Shown piece after piece: positions 1 to 8,310 of a stretch of 45,120 nt of DNA; within the stretch, counting starts at the first letter, position 1, and each line of letters opens with the position of its first letter. The notes under the pieces were generated by a model, which made no database searches, was not told where the DNA came from, and saw only the letters and a program-made list of their open reading frames with translations. The position numbers and the translations under genes were made by a program. The stretch is from positions 1 through 45,120 of the forward strand of contig JABWBN010000031.1 in the NCBI GenBank assembly GCA_013360485.1. Reading direction: 5' to 3'. This DNA comes from Burkholderiaceae bacterium (GTDB lineage Bacteria; Pseudomonadota; Gammaproteobacteria; Burkholderiales; Burkholderiaceae_C).

Positions 1-68
1 CGCAACACCAGCGGCGGCGTACAGCCTCAGCGAGTGGCGCCAGAAGGCCTGGTGCCGCCGAGCCGAGC

Positions 69-677
69 TCACGCGACCGTGCGCACCACCTCGGCGCACG
101 GCTGCGCGGCCGGGCCGTGACCCGTCCAGCGCTTGAAGAGCTGGTGCTCGATGCCGACCTGGTCGAGCGCCTTGCCGATGCTTTGGTGGATGATGTCCAT
201 GATTGTCTGCGGCTGGTGATAGAACGCCGGCATCGGCGGCAGGATCACCGCGCCGCAGTCGGCAGCGCGCGTCATCAGCTCGAGATGCCCCTTGTGCAGC
301 GGCGTTTCGCGCACCATCAGCACGAGCTTGCGACCCTCCTTGAGTTGGACATCAGCCGCCCGCACCACGAGGTTGTAGGTGAACGAGTTGGCAATCGCTG
401 ACAGGGTCTTGACCGTGCACGGGGCCACGATCATGCCGCGGGTGCGAAACGAGCCGCTCGCGACTGCTGCGCCGACATCCTTGTTGCTGTAGACCACGCT
501 GGCCAGGCGGCGCACGTCGTCGACCGTGTACTCGGTTTCGATGGCCAGGTTCATGCCCGCGGCTTCCGACAGGATCAGGTGCGTCTCCTGGCCCAATGCC
601 TTGAGCACGCGCAGCATCTCCACGCCATAGACGACGCCTGTGGCGCCGGTGATGGCGACGATCAACGGAAGACTCAT
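69..677 (-). CDS. ubiX: UbiX/Pad1-type flavin prenyltransferase
   Basis: UbiX-family enzymes join dimethylallyl phosphate to reduced FMN to make prenylated FMN, the cofactor of UbiD-type (de)carboxylases. The 202-residue product has the family's usual length. It opens with the FMN-binding 'AITGATGVVYG' and carries 'APCTVKTLSAIA', 'RAADVQLKEGRKLVL', 'RETPLHKGHL' and 'PPMPAFY', all UbiX landmarks. The ORF track extends 50 residues upstream, but the ATG at 677 is preceded by ACAGGAGTG and begins the conserved fold, so that start is used. It is the last gene of a leftward operon that also holds a UbiD protein, so it most likely supplies the cofactor to it. A role in ubiquinone synthesis cannot be excluded. 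Confidence 0.93.
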   Translation of the reverse strand: MSLPLIVAITGATGVVYGVEMLRVLKALGQETHLILSEAAGMNLAIETEYTVDDVRRLASVVYSNKDVGAAVASGSFRTRGMIVAPCTVKTLSAIANSFTYNLVVRAADVQLKEGRKLVLMVRETPLHKGHLELMTRAADCGAVILPPMPAFYHQPQTIMDIIHQSIGKALDQVGIEHQLFKRWTGHGPAAQPCAEVVRTVA

Positions 678-753
678 CGGGCACTCCTGTGGCTGGATGT
701 GGATAGGGTGATGGTGCAGGAGCTGACGGAGCTCGGCAAGGGGTGGCCCGGGT

Positions 754-1437
754 TCACGCCGCCATTGCGGGCAATTCGGATTGCACCGCTTCGTCGACTG
801 GGTATCCGGCCGCTTCCAGCGCTGCAATCACGGCTGAGATGTCACGGGTGTGGAAGCGCACGATCACAGGCCGCGCGGCATCGCAATTGCCGTTCCCCTC
901 GTCGCGGCGGCCCACGGGGTAGATCGCCTGGGGTGGCGCACCGGCGGACTCGCAGATTTGTGCGATGCGCACCAAGGTGCCTGTGCCCATTCGCAGCGGA
1001 GCCAGGGTCACGCCGCTGCGGCGCTCGCGGGCGCCCAGGCAGCGTGCTGCGTACTGGAAGATCTCGTTGGCCGAAATGACGCCGACGACCTGGTCGCCAT
1101 CCATCACCGGGAACTGGGCCACGCCCAGCTCCTGACCCTTCAGCAGGCAATGCTCCATCGTGTCCGAGGCCTGCACCGTGGCCGGTGAGCGCAGCATCAC
1201 GTCCTTGACTTGCAGCCGCGTGACGAAGAAGTTGAATTCGTCGGAGTCCTGCGTGCGCAACACGAACTGCCCCATGCGCAGCAGTCCGGCGCGCGTGACC
1301 AGGCCGCGCAGGCGGCCGTTCTCGACCACCGGCAAGGCATGCAGGTTGTTTTCGCTGATCAGTCGCTTGGCCTCCGAGACGAGCGTGTCACTGTCGATCG
1401 TCAGCGGGTGGGGATGCATGTAGTTGCGTACCAGCAT
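754..1437 (-). CDS. ppsC: CBS-domain protein, phenylphosphate synthase subunit 3 type
   Basis: This 227-residue (about 24 kDa) protein has two CBS motifs. The first follows 'MLVRNYMHPHPLTID' and includes 'ALPVVENGRLRGLVTRAGLL'; the second starts near 'VKDVMLRSPATV' and includes 'FPVMDGDQVVGVISANEI'. A C-terminal stretch ('VIVRFHTRDISAVIAALEAAGYPV') looks ACT-like, as in AcuB-type proteins. In Thauera aromatica a 24-kDa CBS protein is the third subunit of phenylphosphate synthase and stimulates the reaction several-fold. The size, the domains and the operon with subunits 1 and 2 support that role here, although the gene is displaced from them. The start at 1437 is preceded by GAAGG; the longer ORF (1476) would overlap the Nudix gene. 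Allosteric nucleotide sensing is an inference from the CBS domains. Confidence 0.8.
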   Translation of the reverse strand: MLVRNYMHPHPLTIDSDTLVSEAKRLISENNLHALPVVENGRLRGLVTRAGLLRMGQFVLRTQDSDEFNFFVTRLQVKDVMLRSPATVQASDTMEHCLLKGQELGVAQFPVMDGDQVVGVISANEIFQYAARCLGARERRSGVTLAPLRMGTGTLVRIAQICESAGAPPQAIYPVGRRDEGNGNCDAARPVIVRFHTRDISAVIAALEAAGYPVDEAVQSELPAMAA

Positions 1438-1462
1438 GGCAGTGGCCTTCGGTCTCCGGGAT

Positions 1463-2011
1463 TCAGAAATGTCCACCGATGCGGGCCAGCCCGAGCGCGG
1501 CCAGCGTCATCGCGTTGTCGATCTCGCCGCTGGCGATGCGGCTGCCGATCTCGGCCGCATCGAGCAGGACGACGTCGATGTCCTCGCCCGCGTCGGGCCG
1601 CGGTGGTGTCCGGTGGCTCACGTTGCGCGCCAGGTAGATCCAGGCTCGGTTGGCCAAGAGCGCCGGCTGCGGGTGCAGCACGCCCAGGATCTGCAACGGC
1701 TCATCCGTCGCGTAGCCGGTCTCCTCGGCGAGCTCACGCGCTGCGCCTCGGTCCGGTTGCTCGTCGATGCCATCGTGCAAACCGCCCGGCAACTCGAGGC
1801 TGTCGCGGCGCGAGCCATGGCGGTACTGCCGGACCATCACGACCTGGCCGCTTGTGGTCAGCGGCAAGACCGACAGCCAGTCGGCCATGTGCAGCACGTG
1901 AAAGTCGCGCGCCTGGCCTGTGCGCGGTGACTGCGCCCGGTCGCGAAACACCCGAAAGACGCCGGCATCGAACACCGGGTGCGATTGCAGCAGTGGCCAG
2001 GGTCGCGTCAT
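1463..2011 (-). CDS. Nudix hydrolase (ADP-ribose pyrophosphatase-like)
   Basis: The product has 182 residues and a Nudix box at about residues 76-100, 'GGLHDGIDEQPDRGAARELA' followed by EETGY. The catalytic REL-EE-G core is intact. The loop between the first Gly and the first Glu is one residue longer than the canonical GX5E. The N-terminal half ('FRVFRDRAQSPRTGQARDFHVL', 'VMVRQYRHGSRRDSLELPGG') resembles ADP-ribose/nucleoside-diphosphate-sugar pyrophosphatases. The ORF track shows 409 residues, but everything before Met 'MTRPWPLL' is a shadow of the upstream gene. The ATG at 2011 overlaps the TGA of the UPF0261 gene (ATGA), which implies translational coupling. The substrate is unknown. Its position inside a phenol operon suggests housekeeping of a nucleotide or CoA-type by-product, which is inference only. 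Confidence 0.85.
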   Translation of the reverse strand: MTRPWPLLQSHPVFDAGVFRVFRDRAQSPRTGQARDFHVLHMADWLSVLPLTTSGQVVMVRQYRHGSRRDSLELPGGLHDGIDEQPDRGAARELAEETGYATDEPLQILGVLHPQPALLANRAWIYLARNVSHRTPPRPDAGEDIDVVLLDAAEIGSRIASGEIDNAMTLAALGLARIGGHF

Positions 2012-3270
2012 GCTGCCTGGGCCTGCGTGCACGCCTGCGAGCGTTGATGAAGCCGCACGAACTCGTCGACGGCAGCCCGAGCGAAGTCGTTCGTGTACAG
2101 GTGCAGGTCGATCTCGCGCACGCCCTCGGGGTGATCCAGGCGATCCTTCAATCGCTGGACGAATGCCGCGTCGGCGACGGGGTCGTAAATCGGGCGGCCC
2201 TCCTTGTCGAGCGACGACCAGCCCTTCAGCGGAACAAGGAAGGTCCAGGGGCCGCGCGCCTGGTTCAGCCGCTGGGCGATCACATCGGCGGCCGCGCGCA
2301 ACTCGTCCGCAGTGGTACGCACCTGCACGCGCAGCGCATCCTGCACGTACTGGACGCGGTCCTTGGTCTTCTCGAGCATGTCGGCACGCCCGCCGTAGGA
2401 CAGGATGTCCAGGCCGCAGGGCGCCAGCACCATGGGGATGCCGGTGGTCACGGCGGCCATGAGGCGGTCGGGCCCGGGGTCGCGGTTGCCGTGAAACAGG
2501 TTCTCCATGACGCCGCCGATGCACAGGTCGAGCACGCCCTGGAAGGCGCCGTCGCGGATCATTTCCTCCATCGCGCGATCGCCCTTGCCTTGCGCATGGC
2601 AGACGATGGGAGTAAAGCCCGCGTCCTCCAGCATCCCCAGCGCCGCCTGCACCGCCATCTCGCCGAAGCCGAAGGACGACACCGCAACACACGGCTTGTC
2701 GAAGTGGATCTCGGTGCCCTGGGTCATCTCGACCATGCCGCAGATGGCGCCCACGGCGTTGGTGATCTGGGCTCGCAGCAGCGGATTCATCTTCACGATG
2801 TCCAGCACCGTGTGATGCATCGTGATGTCGCGCGTTCCCACGTACTTGTCGATGTAGGCCGGGTGCGCCGCCATCGGCGAAGCCATCACCTTGGGCATGC
2901 CGAAGGGCAACTGCTTCATGATGGATGTGGCCACCAATGTGGCTGTGCCGCCCCCGATGCCGATGATGCCGTGCACGCGGCCTTGCCTGACGAGATCGCC
3001 GACGATGGCCGCTGCGCCACGAATCTGGTTGTTGGTCGCGGTGTCGCGGTCCGATCGGTACTTCTCGCGCACCACCTCGATGGGCAGCCCGCCGCGCTTG
3101 GCCACATCGTCAGTGCGAATGTCGCCAGGGAAGGGCGGTGGCTCCTCCATGCTGAAGTCGAGCAAGATGGGGTCGTGCCCGCGGCCGCGTATCAGGTCAC
3201 GCACGAAGACGATGTCCTCGCCGCGCGTGTCGAGGTTGCAGACGATGACGATGCCTTTGCGGGAACTCAT
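2008..3270 (-). CDS. UPF0261 / Tm-1-like ATP-binding domain protein
   Basis: This 420-residue protein matches the UPF0261 (Tm-1-like) family by its N-terminus 'GIVIVCNLDTRGEDIVFVRD', a glycine-rich 'GIGGGTATL' at about residues 104-112, 'MASPMAAHPAYIDKYVGTRDI' and a second domain beginning near 'KPCVAVSSFGFGE' with 'LCIGGVMENLFHG' and 'VLAPCGLDILSYGG'. The plant member Tm-1 has an ATP-binding N-terminal domain and a TIM-barrel-like C-terminal domain. The biochemical function of the bacterial proteins is not established to my knowledge. Here it sits between a UbiD-type carboxylase and a Nudix hydrolase within the phenylphosphate operon and overlaps the latter by 4 bp. A role in handling a phosphorylated or carboxylated aromatic intermediate is conceivable but unproven. 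Confidence 0.82.
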   Translation of the reverse strand: MSSRKGIVIVCNLDTRGEDIVFVRDLIRGRGHDPILLDFSMEEPPPFPGDIRTDDVAKRGGLPIEVVREKYRSDRDTATNNQIRGAAAIVGDLVRQGRVHGIIGIGGGTATLVATSIMKQLPFGMPKVMASPMAAHPAYIDKYVGTRDITMHHTVLDIVKMNPLLRAQITNAVGAICGMVEMTQGTEIHFDKPCVAVSSFGFGEMAVQAALGMLEDAGFTPIVCHAQGKGDRAMEEMIRDGAFQGVLDLCIGGVMENLFHGNRDPGPDRLMAAVTTGIPMVLAPCGLDILSYGGRADMLEKTKDRVQYVQDALRVQVRTTADELRAAADVIAQRLNQARGPWTFLVPLKGWSSLDKEGRPIYDPVADAAFVQRLKDRLDHPEGVREIDLHLYTNDFARAAVDEFVRLHQRSQACTQAQAA

Positions 3271-3302
3271 GGATGGGGCGATCCGTAGCAGGGTTCGAGG
3301 AA

Positions 3303-3326
3303 GGCCCGGGCTCCTTTGCCCGGGCC
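3303..3326 (-). repeat. Intercistronic GC-rich hairpin between ubiD-like gene and UPF0261 gene
   Basis: A perfect 9-bp inverted repeat, GGCCCGGGC ... GCCCGGGCC, with a 6-nt loop lies in the 72-bp gap between the UbiD-like stop and the next start. No T-run follows on the transcribed (minus) strand, so it is more likely an mRNA-stabilising or attenuating element than a full terminator. Confidence 0.5.
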
Positions 3327-3342
3327 GCCGCGGCGGTGGCGT

Positions 3343-4854
3343 TCAGCCGGCCTTGGGCTTCTTGACTTCGGGGCGGGTGAGGCGTCCGATCATGTCGGCC
3401 ACCGGGCTGGCGCCCTTGAAACCATAGTCGCTCCAGCGATCGGACACCTTCTGCAGCACCGCGCGATCCATGAAGATCTCCTGCGGCTTGTTGGCCCACT
3501 CATAAGGCGTGCAGGCGTCCAGGATGATGCGGCTGGTGATGTCGCGCGCCTCGATGGGTAGGCCCGGATCCAGCGGTGTGGAGCGGCCACGGTCGATGAT
3601 CTGCGCCGAACGCTTGGGGTCGAAGCGCGTGGCCAGCGCCCACCACACGCGGTCCATGTCGTCGGCCTCGATGTCGTGGTCAACCACGATCACGCCCTTG
3701 AGGCCATAGTGACCGGTGGTGCTGGCGATCACGGCGTTGCCCACATGGTTCGAGTGGCCCGGGTACATCTGCTTGACCGACACCACCGCCCAGAAGCGGC
3801 CGGTGGCGGCCGCAGGCAGGTACACGCTCTGGATGCCGGGCACGCGCATGGTCTCCAGGTCGTACCAGAGGGTTGCCGTCCGGTTGAGCGACTGGATCAT
3901 GTGGATGTCGTTGATCGGCTTGCCCACCGTCGTCGACCAGAACACCGGCTTGTTGCGGTGCAGGATGCGTTTGACGCGCAGCACCGGCTTGGGATAGTCC
4001 TTGCCCTTGTTGCCCGAGTAGTAGCCGGTGTACTCGCCGAAGGGGCCTTCCTCCATCAATTCGTTGGGGTCGATGTATCCCTCGGCGATGATTTCGGCGT
4101 TGGCGGGCAACGTCAGCCCGGTCAGGTCGGACTTGAACACTGGCACGGGGCGGCCGCGCAATGCACCGGCGACATCGTATTCATCGGTCTGCGAGCTCAC
4201 CAGGGTGGAGCCGGCCAGGAACAGCACCGGATCGCAGCCGACGACCGCCGCGGCCGGCATCAGCTCGCCGCGTTCCTGGTACTTCTTCATGTGCATGTCG
4301 CCATGCTTGCCCTTGATGATCTGTGAGCCGAGGATGTTCTTGCCCAGAACCTGCGAGCGATAGGTGCCCAGGTTGGTCCATCCGGTGTCGGGGTCCTGGG
4401 TGACGAGATAGCCCGCGGTGACAAAAAAGCGGCCCCCGTCGTCCGGGTAGAACCAGGGCACTGGAAAGCGCTCGAGGTCGACGGCATCGCCCGAGATGAT
4501 GTTCTCCATCACCGGAGGGTTGTCCACATACGCCGGCTTGATCATCTGCTTCGTGGTCAATTCCATCCAGCGCTTGGACAGCTGGCACATCGACAGCGAC
4601 GGATCCTGCTCGAGCGCGATAGCCAGCCGCTTGGGCGTCGTGAAGGCGCTGGTGAACACGGGGATGTCATTGCCCTTGACGTTCTCGTACAGCAGGGCCG
4701 GCCCCTTGGTCTCCTCGTTCACCTTGGAGACGTGGCAAAGCTCGAACTTCCAGTCCACTTCGGTCTTGACGCGGTGGAGTTCGCCGTTGGCTTCGAGCGC
4801 GGCGATGTAGCTGCGCAGATCGTCGATGGGCCTGACTTCGGTACGTGCGTTCAT
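3343..4854 (-). CDS. UbiD-family prenyl-FMN-dependent (de)carboxylase, phenylphosphate carboxylase-like
   Basis: UbiD-family enzymes use prenyl-FMN to carboxylate or decarboxylate aromatic and unsaturated acids. This 503-residue protein keeps the family's catalytic Arg-Glu-Glu set as far as I can map it: Arg166 in 'NLGTYRSQVLGKN', Glu269 and Glu274 in 'EEGPFGEYTG'. In anaerobic phenol degraders the alpha and beta subunits of phenylphosphate carboxylase are UbiD homologues that turn phenylphosphate plus CO2 into 4-hydroxybenzoate. The gene lies directly downstream of the two phenylphosphate-synthase-type genes and shares an operon with a ubiX, which argues for that reaction. Only one UbiD-like gene and no gamma or delta subunit is visible; further genes could lie left of the window. 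A decarboxylase acting on a hydroxybenzoate is the main alternative. Confidence 0.85.
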   Translation of the reverse strand: MNARTEVRPIDDLRSYIAALEANGELHRVKTEVDWKFELCHVSKVNEETKGPALLYENVKGNDIPVFTSAFTTPKRLAIALEQDPSLSMCQLSKRWMELTTKQMIKPAYVDNPPVMENIISGDAVDLERFPVPWFYPDDGGRFFVTAGYLVTQDPDTGWTNLGTYRSQVLGKNILGSQIIKGKHGDMHMKKYQERGELMPAAAVVGCDPVLFLAGSTLVSSQTDEYDVAGALRGRPVPVFKSDLTGLTLPANAEIIAEGYIDPNELMEEGPFGEYTGYYSGNKGKDYPKPVLRVKRILHRNKPVFWSTTVGKPINDIHMIQSLNRTATLWYDLETMRVPGIQSVYLPAAATGRFWAVVSVKQMYPGHSNHVGNAVIASTTGHYGLKGVIVVDHDIEADDMDRVWWALATRFDPKRSAQIIDRGRSTPLDPGLPIEARDITSRIILDACTPYEWANKPQEIFMDRAVLQKVSDRWSDYGFKGASPVADMIGRLTRPEVKKPKAG

Positions 4855-4893
4855 GAATGCTCCGTGGGTTGACGCGTTGGTGTCGAAAGGCGT

Positions 4894-6021
<1,128 letters not shown>

Positions 6022-6027
6022 GGTGGC

Positions 6028-7863
6028 TCAGCGCGCGATGGTGATGGCACCGGTGGAGCCATCCACCCGCAGCAACATGCCGGTCTTGATGATCTTGGTG
6101 GCATGGCCAGTGCCCACCACGGCAGGCATGCCGTACTCGCGGCAGACGATGGCCGCATGGCTCATCACACCGCCCACGTCAGTGACGCATGCCCCGATCT
6201 TGGCGAATGCCGGCGCCCAGGAAGGCGAGGTTGTCGGCGCGACGAGGATCTCGCCCTGTTGCAGCTGCCCCACCTCCCCAACGGTGCGGCACACCCGCGC
6301 TCGACCTTCGATCACCCCCGGGCTGCCCGCGAAGCCCTTGAGCTCGGTGATGCTGTCGGGGTCCTTCACCTCCTGCACCGCGGCCCAGTCGGCCAGTGAC
6401 TTGTTCGTCACGCCCCACAGCACGATGGTGAACGGCTCCTGGATGACCTCGGGCGCCGTGCCGATGGCCGGTGGCGCGTTCCACTCCTTGAACTTTGCCA
6501 TCACCCCCTTGCGCCACTCGACTTCCTTGGGCCAGGTCTGCGTGCCGCGCGGCGTGACGCCGGTGGCCCAGGCGGTGACGATGTCCCAGAGCGCCTGCTT
6601 GATCTCGTCGCGCCGCATCAGCCAGACGTCCTCGACATCAGCGATGACGCCGTGCTCCTTCATCACCGCTGCGACCTCGCGCATCTTGTTCCAGAACACC
6701 GAGTGGAACCAATGCTCCACGTAGAAGAGGTGGTTCTCCACATACGGGAACACCGTCTTTGCGCAGCCCAGGAGTTCGTCGAACTGCTTGCGGTCCTCGT
6801 CCTTCTCGATCAGGCCGCGGTACTCGGCAGTGATGCGGTCTCGTTCAGCTCGCACCTGCTCCATGGGACGCTCGATGCTCTCGCCCTTGCGGATCTTCTG
6901 GACGTAGGTCTGGATCCCCGTGAGCGGGATGTTCATCGCGTCGTTCCACGAACGGTCGTGGTGGAACCATCCGGTTCCAGTGGAGACGTTGAACCACGGC
7001 TCGCGTGACAGGCTCAGCGAGGTCAGCCACTGCGTGCCCCGCGGTGAGTTCTTGAGCGCTGCCTCGACCACGGTCCACTCAGGGCTGGAGTTGACGATTT
7101 CGTCAACGTGCAGTTCGACGGCCAGATGTGCGAGCTTCTTCAGCTCCTCGTCGGGCTGGTACATGATGACGTCGATGCCCGAGATCATCTGTGTCACCCG
7201 CTGTGCCGGAATACTGGGGAACAGCTTCTGCACGAAGTCGAGGAAGAACACGTAGGCGGCGTACCCGAGGTTCAAGAACTCGAAGTGGTACTGCCAGCAC
7301 TTGATGCCCAGGTTGATCAGGTCGTCGTAGTTCTTCAGCAGGTGGTAGCCCTTGGACTCACCCAGGGCGCCGGTGACCACCGATATGTCTTCCATGTCCG
7401 CCAGCCGCGGAATCTCGAGCTTCTCGAGTTCGCGGATCGTGGCCTCCATCTTGACCTTCCACTTGGCCTCGAGGTCGTCCCAGTTCTTGTAGTAGTGCCC
7501 CGCTCGCTCCATGAAGTGCGGCACGCGGCTGCCGATCTCCTCAGGGTCCTTCACCGGCACCGGCGAGATGTAGACGTAGCCGTTGATGATGCGGTGATCC
7601 ACGCCGCGCACCGGCGGAACCATGAAGATGCGGTTGTTGTACTGCGACAGTGCGAGGTACCAGGCTTCGTCCCAGATCGTGTCGAACGGATACAGCGGCT
7701 CGGGATAGTGCAGGCCGTCGTAGAACCAGAACATCTCCTTCTCGTACTGGTTGCGCACCGGATCGTCGGTGACGAACTGGTACTGGTACGGATACATGCG
7801 CTCCCAGCCTTCAGTGCCGGGTATGGTCTTGGCCTTCACGTCGTGCGGAACCGGGAACTTCAT
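6028..7863 (-). CDS. ppsA: Phenylphosphate synthase subunit 1 (phosphohistidine PEP-synthase-like)
   Basis: This 611-residue (about 70 kDa) protein ends with the PEP-utilising mobile domain: 'GFAGSPGVIEGRARV', 'LVAPTTSPSWAPAFAKIGA' and 'GGVMSHAAIVCREYGMPAVV'. By my count its phosphorylatable histidine is residue 569, the position I recall for subunit 1 of the Thauera enzyme. The N-terminal about 480 residues ('DGLHYPEPLYPFDTIWDEAW' and onward) are unlike normal PEP synthase and are shared with phenylphosphate-synthase-type proteins. The enzyme transfers the phosphoryl group from the His to the phenol hydroxyl. The ATG at 7863 has GACGAGG upstream. It is the first gene of the operon, about 87 nt downstream of the predicted sigma-54 start site. 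Phenol is the expected substrate, but substituted phenols or catechol are possible. Confidence 0.9.
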   Translation of the reverse strand: MKFPVPHDVKAKTIPGTEGWERMYPYQYQFVTDDPVRNQYEKEMFWFYDGLHYPEPLYPFDTIWDEAWYLALSQYNNRIFMVPPVRGVDHRIINGYVYISPVPVKDPEEIGSRVPHFMERAGHYYKNWDDLEAKWKVKMEATIRELEKLEIPRLADMEDISVVTGALGESKGYHLLKNYDDLINLGIKCWQYHFEFLNLGYAAYVFFLDFVQKLFPSIPAQRVTQMISGIDVIMYQPDEELKKLAHLAVELHVDEIVNSSPEWTVVEAALKNSPRGTQWLTSLSLSREPWFNVSTGTGWFHHDRSWNDAMNIPLTGIQTYVQKIRKGESIERPMEQVRAERDRITAEYRGLIEKDEDRKQFDELLGCAKTVFPYVENHLFYVEHWFHSVFWNKMREVAAVMKEHGVIADVEDVWLMRRDEIKQALWDIVTAWATGVTPRGTQTWPKEVEWRKGVMAKFKEWNAPPAIGTAPEVIQEPFTIVLWGVTNKSLADWAAVQEVKDPDSITELKGFAGSPGVIEGRARVCRTVGEVGQLQQGEILVAPTTSPSWAPAFAKIGACVTDVGGVMSHAAIVCREYGMPAVVGTGHATKIIKTGMLLRVDGSTGAITIAR

Positions 7864-7961
7864 GGCTTGCCTCGTCCTTGTCTGTGGTGGGGCCCGGTCT
7901 TCTCATGGTTGGTCCCGATTCGAATCAGGAACCCGCGACCGGGCAACGCACACCTGCATCT

Positions 7962-7976
7962 GCATAAGGCGTGCCA
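7962..7976 (-). promoter_or_regulatory. Candidate sigma-54 (-24/-12) promoter of the phenylphosphate operon
   Basis: Read on the minus strand the sequence is TGGCACG-CCTT-ATGC. The GG and GC dinucleotides are at exactly the required spacing, and only one base of the TGGCACG-N4-TTGC consensus differs. Transcription would start near 7950, leaving a leader of about 87 nt before the first gene. It faces the operon and lies opposite a sigma-54 activator gene. Confidence 0.82.
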
Positions 7977-8113
7977 TACCCGACCGCCGAGAGCCGACCG
8001 AGGCGTGGAACGAGCCTGTCGACCGACGCGCGCTCCTCGACAACGACGTCGCTGCATCGGCGCGCACGACCCGCTGCGCCGCGTGTCGCTGCGCTGGCCA
8101 CGTTGGGCGACAC

Positions 8114-8129
8114 GTGATCAATTCGTCAA
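8114..8129. promoter_or_regulatory. Candidate DmpR/XylR-type upstream activating sequence 1
   Basis: GTGATCAATTCGTCAA matches 13 of 16 bases of the palindrome TTGATCAATTGATCAA remembered for DmpR/XylR-class enhancers. It is centred about 171 bp upstream of the predicted start site, within the range used by such activators. Confidence 0.6.
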
Positions 8130-8154
8130 CTGGTCGTTCACCAAAACCGGTGAC

Positions 8155-8170
8155 TTCATCAATTGGTGAG
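8155..8170. promoter_or_regulatory. Candidate DmpR/XylR-type upstream activating sequence 2
   Basis: TTCATCAATTGGTGAG matches about 12 of 16 bases of the same palindrome. Its centre is 41 bp from site 1, close to four helical turns, so both would lie on the same DNA face. It is also close enough to the activator gene to allow autoregulation. I see no clear IHF site between these elements and the promoter. Confidence 0.5.
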
Positions 8171-8310
8171 AAGCACCGTGTCGGGTGTTCAGCCGCCTCG
8201 GCTGGGAGTCGCACTAGGGATCTACCCGCGACCACCCCACGCATTGACGTGCATCAGCGCCAGGCGGTGAAGCGCCGCCTACAAAACCAGGTTCCGCAAG
8301 ACTTCTAAGG

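Noticed and set aside
1-68. Possible further operon gene at the left edge
   Set aside because: The 68 bases hold no start codon with a ribosome-binding site on the minus strand and no recognisable coding sequence.
1210-3288. 692-residue plus-strand ORF
   Set aside because: It runs antisense to the CBS, Nudix and UPF0261 genes with arginine/histidine-rich shadow composition.
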